A stretch of DNA of 64,000 bases from Selaginella moellendorffii (Eukaryota > Streptophyta > Lycopodiopsida > Selaginellales > Selaginellaceae). Positions within the stretch are counted from its first letter, which is position 1; each line of letters starts with the position of its first letter. Shown one piece after another: positions 45,252 through 56,682 of the stretch. The stretch lies in assembly GCF_000143415.4 (NCBI RefSeq), contig NW_003314263.1, positions 684,165 through 748,164 on the forward strand, written 5' to 3'. The notes under the pieces are model-generated. The model was given only the letters and a program-made list of their open reading frames with translations. It did not search any database and had not been told where the DNA came from. The position numbers and the translations under genes are program-made.

Positions 45252-47036
45252 ATGCATCGTCTCAATGACACTGGAAACGCCATTGTCCTCCAAGTGTTGG
45301 ATTGTTCACCCACCAATAGGGAACGTAGGAGCAAACCTCGCAAGGGTCTCAGTTCTACTTGTCAGTCTTCCTCCCAATGGACGCCATGGAACTATCCAGC
45401 AGCGGTGGCATGGCGAGCTACGCGAAAACCCGTCCGAAAAGGTGCGTACGGCGACCTAGTGCTGAGCGACGTAGATGAAAGCTTTGTGTGGTCGACCAAC
45501 AAGGGCCTCGAGAGCTCTGGAAATCTCGTAATCCGGAGCAAAACTGGAGCTTTGCTGTGGCAGAGCTTTGATCATCCCGGTGATGCTATGCTCCCTGCCA
45601 GCCTCTAAAACCAGGGATGAAGTTAGTAGCCAGCATCTCTAACGAGAAGAAAGAGCGAGGGTACTTCTCACTCGAGGTAAGCCGCTTCTTGGTCGCTTTG
45701 AACTCCAGTATGTTGGGATCTTTTGGAGAGCTCTGGAGCTCCGACGAGGAAGAAGAAGAGATATCGTTTCTCTTCCTCATCAATAGCAGCTTGGAAATCC
45801 ACGGGACGAAAGGTGTTATGTGGTCCACTCCAACGATCGGTGCTTACTGGTCAATCCGGATACCAGTTACTCAAGATCTACTCCAATGGAGAGCTCCAGT
45901 TTACCTCGAGATCATTCAGCAGCAGCAACAGCACGAAGAGCATCGACTTAAAACCCGCAGTTATTCGGGAACAGCTTGCTTACTCGAACCTGTGGGATCT
46001 CGTTCCAGACAGCTGACGGATGCCTCTGTCCGGAGCTCAAGAACGACACCAGGGGATCGTCATCCATGGAGTACGTTTCTTCCGGGGACAAGGAGAGGTG
46101 CAAGCCCGAAAACGAACCTGGAGGAACCTGGAAGAACCTGCGAGAACTCGCAACATTACTACATGCTCGAAGCCACAGTACGATACTTCTACAAACCTCT
46201 AGATTTATCCAGTGCGCTCCACAACGTCACTCCAGCAGCATGCATGGCCATGTGTATCAAAAACTGTTCGTGCAAAGTAGTGCTAAGCCAGGAGAAAACG
46301 AGTACCTGTTTCCAGATGAATGAAGTTTTTGCTCTGAACAGAACTCGCAACGTCGCCGATCAAGCTTCGCTGTTTTCGATCAAGTTGTACCAAGCTGGAG
46401 ATCTTCCAAAGCTCTCAGCACCAGGCAGCTCGCAGAACAAAGAAGCCAAGCAACAGAAAAAGGCAAAGCCAGCCATCGTCGGGGCTTTCTCTGTGGCAAC
46501 CATGGCTATAATCATCATCGCAATGGTGATCTGGAAGAAACTGATAAACTCGTACCTCAAACACTACAAACCATCGTTTCCATCCGGTGCTATGGACGTG
46601 GTGCGCGTGCGTCTTCACGTACCCGGAGCTCCACACTCCTTCAGTAAGAAAATCGCTTTGGCACGGCAGGATGGTAGAGCAAGGAGATCTAAGCGATGTC
46701 ATGACCATGATCCGAGGAACACCCGGATACATGAGATGAGAGTGAGCGACAAACTGGACGTCTACAGCTTTGGGATCCTTGTGCTGCAAATGGCAACTGG
46801 ACTACAAGCTTTCTGTCTTGCGGGAGGCAAAGTTCCTGGCGGCATGGGCGTTTGAGAAGCTTCGATCTGGGAAGTTAATGGAGATGTTAGAAGAGAAGAG
46901 GGCCCGGCACGAAATGGAGGCTACCTCTAAGGCCGAGAAGCTGCTTCGCATTGGAATGTGGTGCATCCAGCCGGATCCCAGGGGCGCTCTGCAATGGCTC
47001 AAGTCGTCAAAATGTTGCAAGGAGTGCCCTAAATGA
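45252..47036 (+). pseudogene. S-domain (G-type lectin) receptor kinase, copy 1
   Basis: B-lectin part (45252-45605: VWSTNKGLESSGNLVIR, LLWQSFDHPGDAM), then a stop and frameshift at LPASL. It resumes with GMKLVASIS near 45617, then a degenerate central region. A PAN/apple-like segment (CENSQHYYMLEA, CMAMCIKNCSCKVV), a transmembrane helix (about 46485-46540, AIIIIAMVIW) and a kinase follow. From about 46650 the kinase lacks everything between the glycine loop and the activation segment, keeping only MRVSDKLDVYSFGILVLQ and the C-lobe tail. Clearly dead. Family SD2-type. It lies 465 bp downstream of CRP-D in the same orientation. Confidence 0.88.
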
Positions 47037-47299
47037 ATTCTTTATTATTTAAAACCTTTAAGGAGTTAAAACATTTAGTTTAATTTAGTTTAATTTGTTA
47101 TATTTTAGTTTAGTTAAGCAAAATAAAAAACTTTTAATTGGAATATTTGCCCAATGTTTTTCTTTTAATATGTATAATACATAAATAATATTACTAAAAC
47201 ATTGTTATTGTTTAAATGTCAGTTATGAAAACCACTTTAGAATCATGGTTTTTCTTAGATCTTATTAAAGAAGTAGGAAGATAAAATAATTATTACTCA

Positions 47300-47925
47300 G
47301 TGTTTTTAAAAAATGGTAAATCCTTAAATATGACAATATCATTTTTAAATGCACAACCAAATAATAGATGGAATATCTTTCCTGATTTTAGTATAATATA
47401 TAAAGGCTTTGATTTACAAGTAGAATTTACAAATATGATGGTTGGTTTTGTTATGGATGATTTTGTAAAATTTGGATCCACAGAATATATCAATGGACAA
47501 TTTACCAAATCATATCAGTTTGATTCAGATTATATTTTTCCACATAAAGTAAAACGTACTCACAACCACATAAAAACGATTTCAATATTTATAAGGTCTG
47601 CATAAGAAATGGACCACACCATTCTGTCTTTTCTACATCATCAAATGGGAACTTTCTACAATCTCTAAATGGAATATTCACGCTTTACCTAGTTTTATAT
47701 ACAAAGAGTGTAATTGTTTGGAGCACTCACACAAATAGCAATGCTTTCTAAGGTTGCAAAAAGATGGAAATATGGTAATCTATGATGAAAATTACACGGT
47801 TGTTTGGTCATACAGCATTTACTGGAAAGACAAATGGATTACTAGCGCATTATGTGTTGATAACTCTGGACGTGTTATAGTATGCAACACTGTAGAGCAA
47901 ACTTGTATATGCCCATCACGAAGAT
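47300..47925 (+). pseudogene. Bulb-type mannose lectin, copy 1 (broken)
   Basis: An N-terminal frame of about 100 residues (FLNAQPNNRWNIFPDFSIIY, VEFTNMMVGFVMDDF) precedes the lectin, which is reached only after a frameshift near 47570. The carbohydrate-site segment with QLDCNLVLY present in copy 3 is deleted here, and further stops follow. The 3' end matches copy 3 (VEQTCIC). The N-terminal part resembles nothing I can name. Confidence 0.75.
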
Positions 47926-47959
47926 GAGAATTTAAAATCTAGCATTCACTCTACACAAA

Positions 47960-48430
47960 TATGAGACAAACGGACATAAGTTGATGCTCCAGAAGCTCTT
48001 GCGATGGGGCCAAACGATTATTGCCATGAGTTTTACAAGCCCCAAGCAGCGTCATGTAGGCAATGGAGCCCGGCTCGATTGGCATGCTATCGATCACCTC
48101 TTTGGCCTCATCAAGCCGGCCAGTTCACCCAAGCAAATCGATCACACACATGAAATGCTCCAAGTTTGGAGGTATGTGATGATCGAGCACAAGAGACTGA
48201 AAACTATGCTTACCACTCTCAAAGAGCCGGGCGTGGCTACATGGAGAGAGAACACTGACAATCGTAACTTTGTCCGGCTCAAGCCCCTCGTGCTTCATCC
48301 TCCAGAAGAAATCAAAAGTTTCATCAAAATGACCGTTATTTGCATATGCCGAGATGATTCCATTCCATGAAACCACGTCCTGCCCTGTCTTTGCCTCAAA
48401 AGCCAACGTTGCCCCTTCAAGGTATCCACA
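47960..48430 (-). pseudogene. PPR C-terminal fragment, inverted copy 1
   Basis: Minus-strand copy of about 51370-51850 of the PPR gene downstream: frame VVSWNGIISAYANNGHFDET, then VSVLSPCSHARLFESGKHSF, then LEHFMCVIDLLG, after which the frame is broken. Together with the lectin copies it forms the tip of the large inverted duplication. Confidence 0.88.
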
Positions 48431-48892
48431 CTAAGCATTTGGTGTTGAGTAGAAAACTAAGCTGGAAGAAGAATCTAAATGGAAACAATGAATTTGTCTC
48501 TTGAGACTTCCTGTAAATTAGCCAAGTGCTAGTGAAAAAATCAAAGTAGAAAGATTCAAGGAAATGGAGAAATCCTTGTCCAAACGCCAAATTCATACTC
48601 AAGATTGAGAAATTGTGCTTGCATAATGTCTGTCAACCTCAGCTTCCTGATTCAATTGTGAACCATGTGACAATTGGATGTCTAGTGTGAATGAAAGTGT
48701 GATGGGTCAGCTCAGTGCTTGGAAAGTTCTTCATTTCAACCATCAGATCAAAACTGAATCTATCTCCCGAGAACAAAAAATTGATCATAAATGGGTTAGC
48801 AATCTAAGTTTTTAAACTGACAAAGGACAGCATTCGACGAAACATCTAGTCCCAAGATAATATTCTAGAACCCTAAAACGCATCATGGTTCT
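48431..48892. other. PPR upstream region
   Basis: About 460 bp with no gene; repeated, with small indels, at 61230-61684. Contains the PPR leader with CCTAAAACGCATCATGG just before the start. Confidence 0.6.
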
Positions 48893-51862
48893 ATGCGCGT
48901 AGATGCTGCGGCGACACTACTCCGAAAATGCCGATCTCCCACGGAGGCGCGGATTCTCCACTCGCAGATCGCCAGGGCGGGCCTGGATCGCAACACATTC
49001 GTCGCGAATCTTGTCATTCACATGTACAGCGTCTGCGGCGGCCTGCGCGATGCCGAGAACGTCTTCCACAGCGGCGCAGCCCGCCGCAACGTCTACTCGT
49101 GGACGATCTTGCTTCGAGCATTTGCCCAGACAGAGGATCTTGCCAGAGCCAGGGACGTTTTCACGCGAATGGCTCATCGCGATGTGGTCTCCTGGAATGC
49201 GCTGATTGCCGGGTACGCCGGCGCTGGGAATCTCTCGCGGTCGCAGGAGCTCTTCGATTCCATGCCGGAGAGAGATCTTGTGTCCTGGAACACGATCATC
49301 GCGGCGTATGCCCAGAATGGGCATTGCAGAGAGGCGCTGGGATTTTTCCGGGGCTTGGATCTCCAGGGCGTGGCGCCGGATTCCATCAGCTTCGTGAGCG
49401 TTCTCGATGCCATTGCCGGGATCGAAGAGCTGGATAGAGATCTGGCAAGGGCGATTGCCATGGAAGCAATCCGCCTGGGAATTCACACCCAGATCGCTGT
49501 CGGGACGGCGCTCGTTGTGGTTTATGGAAAGATTGGCGAGGCCGAGAGCGCGGAGCATTTCTTTGATCGGATCATTGGCAGGAATGCGATATGCTGGAAC
49601 GCCATGCTGTCCGCGTATGCCCAATCAGGGAATCTTTGCAAAGCGCGAGAGTTCTTCGACCGAATGCCTTGCGTTGATGTGATCTCCTGGACGACGATAA
49701 TTGATGCCACATCTCGCCATGAACGGCTCCAGGATGCAAAGGATCTCTTTGATTGCATCAAACAAAGAGATTTGGCTGTCTGGAACGCTCTACTTTCAGC
49801 ATTTGCCCAAAAGGGGCATTTTTTTGAGTCTATAGATTTGTATGAAAGACTCCCAGCCCACGATCTTCGTTCAAGAACATCACTGCTCATAGCTTACGCT
49901 TCGAAAGGTGACATGGTTTCGTTGCAGGAGATATTTCATCAAACAAGCCACAAGGATGCCACTCTCTGGAACGCGATGATCACAGCACTTGCCCTGCTTG
50001 GGCATATGCTAGAAGCTCTAGACCTTTTCGATTCAATGGACGTTCTCAAGAACAAACTCACGTACATCATCGCCATCGACGCCTGCGGCAGCCTTGGCGA
50101 TCCTGATCGATGCGAGAGGATCTTCCACTTGAGCCAAGCCTGCGGATCCTTGCGTAGCGATCACGGAGTATCGTGCTCCTTGATCAAGATGTTTGGGAGA
50201 TCCGGTGCGGTGGAGAGGGCCGAGCTCGTCTTCGAGCAGAAGAAGCGGCGGAGAGAGCTCTGGAACGCCATGATCGCGACGTATGCTCACAATGGATGCC
50301 TCGACGAAGCGATGCTCCTTTTCAAGACAATGCCCCGGAGAGATCTTTCCTCGTGGAGCATCGTCGCTAGAGCTCAAGCCCAGCAGGGACACTTCGATCA
50401 AGCACTGTTCTTGCTCGAGATCTCGCCAGAGATCACTATCGCGGCATGCAACGCGCTGATCACCGCGTATCTCCAGAGAGGCCACCTCGCTAGCGCGAGG
50501 CGGGTATTCGATCGGATGGAGCAGCGAGACACGAGTTCGTGGAGCTCGATCATCGCGGCCTATGCCCAGCTCGGTCACTGCGAGGAATCACTCGCGCTGT
50601 TCTGGCAGATCGACACAACACCCGACCGCGCGACGTTCCTCGCAGCTCTCGATGCGTGCTCGGGCCTCTCGAGCCTCTCCCACTGCCGCCAAGTTCACGC
50701 AGCGGCGGATCACACTGGCTGGATCTCCGATCTCGCCGTGGCGACTTCACTGGTGGCGAGCTATGGAAAATGCAAGGGAGTGGAGGAATCCAAGGCAGTG
50801 TTTGATCGCATCGAGCACCCATCCACTGTCTCGTGGAACTCTTTGCTAAGATCATATGCGCAAAACGGGCATCTCGCCAAGGCCGCGAGTTTCCTCGAGG
50901 AAACCATTCCTTCTCCAGACGTGGTCTCGTTTAACACGCTCGCGGCGGCTTATATCCAGCACGGGAGAGTGAACGAGGCTCTGGAGATTCTCACGAAAAG
51001 GATGCCCTGCTGGGACAGCTTCTCGCACAACACAGCTATGGCGGCGCATGCCCAAGCCGGGCATATCCACAAAGCAAAGGAAATATTTGAGAAAATGGAG
51101 GAGCCAAGCACGGTCTCGTGGAACACCTTGATTTGTATCTTCGTCCAAGCCGGGGAATGCGAGAGTGCTGCTCGGCTCTTTCACCAAATGGATCTGGAAG
51201 GCGCCCAGGCGGACAAGGTGAGTTTCTTGGCTGTTCTTGACGCCCTTGGGAGGATCACCGCTCTCCAAAAGGGAAAGCTTGTGCATGGTGAGCTCCATCA
51301 CTCTAGGTTTCAATCCGACGTGATAACAAGCAATGCCGTTGTCAACTTTTATGGGAGGTGTGGATACCTTCAAGGGGCAAAGGTGGCGTTTGAGGCAATG
51401 ACAAGGCAGGACGTGGTTTCATGGAATGGAATCATCTCGGTGTATGCAAACAACGGGCATTTTGAGGAAACTTTTGATCTCTTCTGGAGGATGAAGCTCG
51501 AGGGGCTTGATCCGGACGAAGTCACGTTTGTCAGTGTTCTCTCTGCATGTAGCCATGCCGGGCTCTTTGAGAGTGGTAAGTATAGTTTCCAGTCTCTTGT
51601 GCTCGATCATCACATAGCTCCAAACTTGGAGCATTTCATGTGTGTGATCGATTTGCTTGGGCGAACTGGCCGGCTTGACGAGGCCCAAGAGGTGATCGAT
51701 AGCATGCCAATCGAGCCGGGCTCCATTGCCTACATGACGCTGCTTGGAGCTTGTAAAACTCATGGCAATAATCGGCTTGGAAACATGGCTGCTCCAAGCG
51801 CCATCACAAGAGCTTCTGGAGCATCAACTTATGTCCTTCTATCTCATATTTGTGTAGAGTGA
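48893..51862 (+). CDS. Large PLS-class PPR protein
   Basis: Single exon, 989 residues. It opens LLRKCRSPTEARILHSQIAR, a usual PLS-class N-terminus, then about 25 PPR motifs of mixed P, L and S length (recurring RDVVSWNALIAGYAGAG and ARDVFTRMAHRD). Near the end it has the canonical IDLLGRTGRLDEAQEVIDSM and an E-like motif TLLGACKTHGN, but terminates with STYVLLSHICVE, so E+ and DYW are absent. An upstream ATG 8 bp earlier opens a six-codon-type mini frame ending in TAG, so 48893 is taken as the start. Expected role: organellar RNA binding, editing or splicing. The last 500 bp are also present inverted at 47960-48430 and 60760-61215. Confidence 0.94.
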   Translation: MRVDAAATLLRKCRSPTEARILHSQIARAGLDRNTFVANLVIHMYSVCGGLRDAENVFHSGAARRNVYSWTILLRAFAQTEDLARARDVFTRMAHRDVVSWNALIAGYAGAGNLSRSQELFDSMPERDLVSWNTIIAAYAQNGHCREALGFFRGLDLQGVAPDSISFVSVLDAIAGIEELDRDLARAIAMEAIRLGIHTQIAVGTALVVVYGKIGEAESAEHFFDRIIGRNAICWNAMLSAYAQSGNLCKAREFFDRMPCVDVISWTTIIDATSRHERLQDAKDLFDCIKQRDLAVWNALLSAFAQKGHFFESIDLYERLPAHDLRSRTSLLIAYASKGDMVSLQEIFHQTSHKDATLWNAMITALALLGHMLEALDLFDSMDVLKNKLTYIIAIDACGSLGDPDRCERIFHLSQACGSLRSDHGVSCSLIKMFGRSGAVERAELVFEQKKRRRELWNAMIATYAHNGCLDEAMLLFKTMPRRDLSSWSIVARAQAQQGHFDQALFLLEISPEITIAACNALITAYLQRGHLASARRVFDRMEQRDTSSWSSIIAAYAQLGHCEESLALFWQIDTTPDRATFLAALDACSGLSSLSHCRQVHAAADHTGWISDLAVATSLVASYGKCKGVEESKAVFDRIEHPSTVSWNSLLRSYAQNGHLAKAASFLEETIPSPDVVSFNTLAAAYIQHGRVNEALEILTKRMPCWDSFSHNTAMAAHAQAGHIHKAKEIFEKMEEPSTVSWNTLICIFVQAGECESAARLFHQMDLEGAQADKVSFLAVLDALGRITALQKGKLVHGELHHSRFQSDVITSNAVVNFYGRCGYLQGAKVAFEAMTRQDVVSWNGIISVYANNGHFEETFDLFWRMKLEGLDPDEVTFVSVLSACSHAGLFESGKYSFQSLVLDHHIAPNLEHFMCVIDLLGRTGRLDEAQEVIDSMPIEPGSIAYMTLLGACKTHGNNRLGNMAAPSAITRASGASTYVLLSHICVE

Positions 51863-51880
51863 ATGCTAGATTTTAAATTC

Positions 51881-52440
51881 TCATCTTGGTGATTGCCATA
51901 TACAAGTTTGCTCTACAGTGTTGTATACTACAACATGTCCAGAGTTATCAACACATAATGCACTAGTAATCCATTTGTCTTTCCAGTAAATGCTGTCTGA
52001 CCAAACAACTGTGTAATTTTCATCATAGATTACCATATTTCCATCTTTTTGCAACCTTAGAAAGCTATTTGTGTGAGTGCTCCAAACAATTATACTCTTT
52101 GTAGATTGCAGTCCTGAATAAACCATTTAAAGATTGCAGAAAGTTCCCATTTGATAATGTAGAAAAGACAGAATGGTGTGGTTCATTTCTTATGCATACC
52201 TTATAAATATTGCAATCGTTTTTATATGGTTTTGTAGGGTGAAAATAAGCAAATTTAATCTGAATCAAGCTGATACGATATGCTAAACCGTCCATTCATA
52301 TATTCTGCTGATAATATCTGTAAATTCTACTTGTAAATCAAAGCCTTTATATTTTATCTACTATTTGATTGTGCATTTAATAATGATATTGTCATTCTTA
52401 AGGATTTACCATTTTTTGAAAACACTACTTTAGAAAGTGA
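51881..52440 (-). pseudogene. Bulb-type mannose lectin, copy 2 (inverted)
   Basis: On the minus strand the frame VCIRNEPHHSVFSTLSNGNF leads into the lectin; after a deletion/frameshift it resumes STKSIIVWSTHTNSFLRLQK and DGNMVIYDENYTVVWSDSIY, ending QTCIWQSPR. One sugar-site motif (LQKDGNMVIY, close to QxDxNxVxY) survives. It lies directly beyond the PPR stop codon in tail-to-tail orientation, mirror image of the arrangement at 47.3-48.4 kb. Confidence 0.75.
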
Positions 52441-52712
52441 AAATCCTGAGTAATAATTATCTTTTCTTCCTACGTCTTTAATAAGATCTAAAAGAAAACC
52501 CATGATTCTATGTTTAAAACTGGTTAGTTTGTTATATTTTGGTTTAGTTAAGTAAAATTAAAATAGTTTAATTTTTATTTATTTATAAATTCTTTAATTT
52601 TAAAATGTAAAACCTTTTACAAGCGTTTGAGATGAATATTTAATATGCCCAAATCTTTATTTCTCTTAATTTCTATATTATTTCAAAAACATTGTTAAAC
52701 TTTAAGTGCCAT

Positions 52713-54496
52713 TTACGAAAATCCAAATTCTATATCACTAAGCCTGGATCTAAATAATAAATAATATCCTCGAAGAATCTTAGGGCACTTGCATCGGGCG
52801 CTGCTTTGGATCCGGTTGGATGCACCACACTCCAATGCGAAGCAGCTTCTCGGCCTTAGAGGTAGCCTCCATTTCTTGCCAGACCGAAGCTTCTCAAACC
52901 GCCAGGAACTTTGGGCTCCTCCCGCAAGACACACAGGTATGGAAAGCGCCACTTCCAGCACAAGGATCCCAAAGCTGTAGATGTCCAGTTTGTCTCTCAC
53001 TCTCATCTGCAACCATTCCGGAGCCATGTATCCGGGTGTTCCTCAGATCATTGTCATGACATCGCTTAGATCTCCTTGCTCTACCATCCTCGACAGTCCA
53101 AACTCTGCTATCTTGACACCAAAGTTTTCGTCCAGGAGTAGGTTTTGCGGCTTGATGTCCAAGTGCAGGACTCTAGTGCTGCATTCCTCGTGGAGGTAGC
53201 ACATCCCTCGAGCAATCTCCTCGACTATCTTGAATCTCGTGTCCCAGTTGAGCTCTTCCCGCGGCTTGTAGATCCACTTGTCTAGCGATCCGTTTGCTAC
53301 GTACTCGTAAATCAGGAAGTAGTGTGATTCCTGGGAAAAAAAGCCTTTGAGTCTTACAAGGTTCTTGTGATGGATGATTCCGATCGCTCTCACCTCCGCC
53401 TTGAACTGTTTGTATCCTTGGCTCGAGAAGCTCTCCAGCCGTTTCACGGCAACGGAGAGTATCCCTTCGAAAACCGTGCCAACGCCTCCACTTGCGATTT
53501 TCTCACTGAAGGCTTTGGTTGCAGTGAGGAGCTCCGGGTAATTAAAGACGCGCATCAACGATGGTTTGTAGTGTTTGAGGTACGAGTTTATCTGTTTCTT
53601 CCAGATCACCATTGCGATGATGATTATAGCCATGGTCGCCACAGAGAAAACCGCGACGATGGCTGGCTTTGCCTGTTTTTGGTATTTGGCGACTTTGTGA
53701 GTTGCCTGGTGTTGAGAGCTTCGGAAGATCTCCAGCTTGGTACAACTTGATCGAAAACAGCAAAGCTTGATCGACGACGTTGCGAGTTTTGTTCAGAGAA
53801 AAAACTTCGGTCATCTGGAAACAGGTAGTCGTTTCTCCTGGCTTAGCATCCCTTTGCACGAACAGTTTTTGACACACAGGGCCATGCACGCTGCTGGAGT
53901 GACGTTGTGGAGCGCACTGGATAAATCTAGAGGTTTGTAGAAGTATCGTCCTTTGGCTTCGAGCATGTAGTAATGTTGCGAGTTCTCGCAGGTTCTTACA
54001 GGTGCTTGCATCCCTCCTTGTCCCCGGAAGAAACGTACTTCGTGAACGATGCAGAGGCATCCTTCAGCTGTCTCGAACGAGATCCCACAGGTTCGAGTAA
54101 GCGAGCTTTTCCCGAAGAAGAGCGGGTTTAAGTTGATGCTCTTCGTGCTGTTGCCGGTGCTGAATGATCTCGAGGTAAACCGGGGCTCTCCATTCGAGTA
54201 GATCTTGAGGAACTGGTACCCTGCTTGATCAGTAACACCACCGATCGTTGGAGTGGACCACATAACACCTTTCGTCCCGTGGATTTCCAAGCTGCTATTG
54301 ACGAGGAAGAGAAATGATATCTCTTCTTCTTCCTCATCGAAAAGATCTCCAGACCTCTCCAAAAGATCCTCAACATACTGGAGTTCAAAGCGACCGAGAA
54401 GCGGCTACCTCCAGTGAGAAGTACTCTGGCTCTTTGTTCTCCTTAGAGATGCTGGCTACTAACTTCATCCCAGGGAGCACAGCATCACAGACCACC
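52713..54496 (-). pseudogene. S-domain receptor kinase, copy 2 (inverted)
   Basis: Minus strand. Starts inside the B-lectin at DAVLPGMKLVASIS (the frame broken in copies 1 and 3 is intact here), then the central region, PAN-like Cys segment (CMALCVKNCSCK), transmembrane helix and a nearly full kinase: GGVGTVFEGIL, VLHLDIKPQNLLLDENFGVK, MAPEWLQMRVRDKLDIYSFG. The catalytic loop has HLD in place of HRD (non-RD type). Breaks include a frameshift after SQEKR, a TGA before GTPGYMAPEW and loss of the C-lobe order. The first lectin part is replaced by the SPB1 fragment at 54497. Confidence 0.88.
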
Positions 54497-55764
54497 TGCG
54501 AGAACCAAATGAGCATGAAAGACAACAGCCACGAGAAGTAAAACTTACTTCAAAAGTTGCTTGAATTCTTTCTTCCCCAGAACTCTAAGATCTTCGCATA
54601 ATGCCTTTATCTACAGGAAAAAGTCCTCCCAATCAAAACAAGCAAACGAGGAATAGATATGAACGTACCTCGTCAGATGTTTCAGCGTGGTCTTTGATTG
54701 GCGAACTTTTCGGATCATCAAACGAAATAGACGTGATGCTACCAAGAAGCTCTAGAGGTTTTTCGGACCAGACGAAGTCTGCTGCCGTGCAGTCTTTACG
54801 AAAGGTAGTGTTAGCGTCATCGTATCTGCAGGAAAAGAAAAACATAAAAACAAGAGTCTATTTGACGTGAGAACCCACCCCTCGCGGTGACGTTTCTGTT
54901 TACTACTACGAAGAACGTCGATCACCTACACAATTTACTCGGCTTTAGCGCAAGCACCTTGTTTACAATAACAAAACCCACCTTTGGGGGCTGAGGAATC
55001 TCTTCAAATAAAAAGCGAGGGTCCAAGTTACGCGGATCGATTTTCACGGGTGCCAGATACTTGAGACCAACCACGTATATTTCAGCTGATGTCGAACGAC
55101 TTGCTACTTCCACCTTGGCAAACAGCTACCAAACGATACAAGAGGCAATGAAATATCACTCAAAAAACCATGACAAACATACCTGTTCAAATGCATACTT
55201 CAGCGCGTTATAATCTTGGGATCGAAAAACCTGCAAGAAAAAACCAATTTTGGGAATCAGAGAAGGAGGAAAAATTCAAAAATGGAGGAAGAAAAGGAAT
55301 TCTTCGTACCTTGGTGACAAACGTTCCTTTGGGAGCCAGAAACTTGGTAGCCAACTTCAAAGAATCCAGGACAAGAGACGACTGCGTCATGGCTTCTTTG
55401 GCCCAGGCACCTCCCACATTGGGGGAGCCATCGTGGAGCACAACATCGACCATTCTCAACCCATTCTGGTCGAGAATCTTCCCAATATCCGACGCGCATT
55501 TTGGAGTGGTGATATCGCCCTGGAGCGCTCTCACGGGGCGAATCGGCACCAGATCCACGCCGATTACCACAGACCTCACGCGGCCACCTGCATCCATCCC
55601 CCGGGCGCCGCGCACAAATCCAGCAGCGAGTGCGCCGAGCTGAGGAAGCCATACTTGCGATCGAGCTGCACGAGCTTGAATGCGGCACGAGAGCGGTAGC
55701 CCTGCTCCTTGGCGAGGTAGTAGAAGCGATCCAGCCGGTGCTTCCCCTTTTTCGCCTTCCCCAT
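54497..55764 (-). pseudogene. SPB1-type methyltransferase, 5' half (3' truncated)
   Basis: Copy of exons 1-6 of the gene at 40883-43927. It starts at the ATG at 55764 and ends at the junction with the receptor kinase near 54497, just past exon 6. In exon 1 two deletions (about 14 bp near 55580, shifting the frame, and 12 bp near 55526) disrupt the SAM-binding domain, and exon 3 lacks the codons for TKPI. It cannot make an enzyme. Confidence 0.92.
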
Positions 55765-55772
55765 CCCTGCAA

Positions 55773-56633
55773 GACCTAAAACCCTACGACGAACCCTAAA
55801 ACCCCACTTTAGGTTTACAAGAAATATTCTGGTGGATATTCGAGCGCTTTTAAAATGCGTCAGGATACGAACATTCATAAAGTCTTCCCTTCTTGGGTGT
55901 AATGATGCCAGAGCTCATAGAAACCTCCATATGATCGTTGTTGCTGCCCCTTGAAAGCAGAAAACAAGAGCGCTTCCAATCTAGCTGGCGTTGCTGCTGC
56001 TGCTGCTGCTTGGGTCGACCAGCATTTCCATTCCAAAGAAGAACCTAAAACCCCCTAGAGAAGAGGGTATCCCAAAGTCCCCCAATTCAGAGGAGCAAAG
56101 CAAAAGGAGAAATACACACTAGTTAGCATTGGACACAAAGGAAAATAGTTCCAATCACTTTAACTTGGACCACACAGGACAGAGAAGTGCCATGTAATCT
56201 GCCACAAATACCCTCTTCTCTCAAATCTAGGGCCTCTACGCAATACTCCAAACTTCCATCCCTAGATTATACAATCCCCAAGTTTTCACACAAGATCACT
56301 CAATCAATCAAACAAAACATCTTTCGATAACGCGAAACTTGGCATCTTGTTTGACCAACTTAGAATGGATGGATGCATTATTCATCCCTAGTGTGTTTGT
56401 TTGCCTGTCAACCTTTTTGTAGGGTCTGGAAAGTTGTTGTTGTGGTGGTAGTTTTTGTCTTTGATCTTGTCCTGTGTGGTCCAAGTTAAAGTGATTGGAA
56501 GTAATGTTGTGTGGTAGCAAGTCGGACGGGAGTGGAAAGAGAGAAGTGCCATGTAATCTGCCACATCATTGCCAGCAAGGTGGAGAGAGACTGTTTAACA
56601 GGAGGCATGCATCGCATGCGGGCATTCCCCCTT
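55773..56633. other. SPB1-CRP-E spacer with extra 650 bp
   Basis: Compared with 43928-44130 it has an insertion of about 650 bp (roughly 55900-56580) containing a CTG trinucleotide run (about 55990-56010) and the inverted-repeat structure described at 56149-56565. No gene recognised. Confidence 0.55.
56149..56565. repeat. Inverted repeat (33 bp perfect arms) with 25-bp direct repeats
   Basis: Arm 56149-56181 is the exact reverse complement of 56468-56500. A 25-bp sequence starting GAGAAGTGCCATG follows the left arm at once (56182-56206) and recurs at 56541-56565. The 286 bp between arms have no coding function. It is absent from the equivalent place before CRP-D, so it was inserted or assembled after the duplication, or lost there. 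Confidence 0.8.
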
Positions 56634-56639
56634 TATAAA
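56634..56639 (+). promoter_or_regulatory. TATA box of CRP-E
   Basis: TATAAA in CCCTTTATAAACAGATGCA, the same context as CRP-D, 49 bp before the ATG. Confidence 0.7.
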
Positions 56640-56682
56640 CAGATGCAAAACCTCGCATTGTCAAGCATAATATTTCTCAAGA

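Noticed and set aside
45252-46855. Functional S-domain receptor kinase with a 412-codon frame
   Set aside because: The frame includes frameshifted sequence and lacks the catalytic loop, DFG and APE motifs; comparison with the copy at 57654 shows a deletion of most of the kinase.
56308-56520. A 70-codon minus-strand ORF
   Set aside because: Lies inside and beyond the inverted-repeat structure, has no domain and is absent from the other duplicated block.
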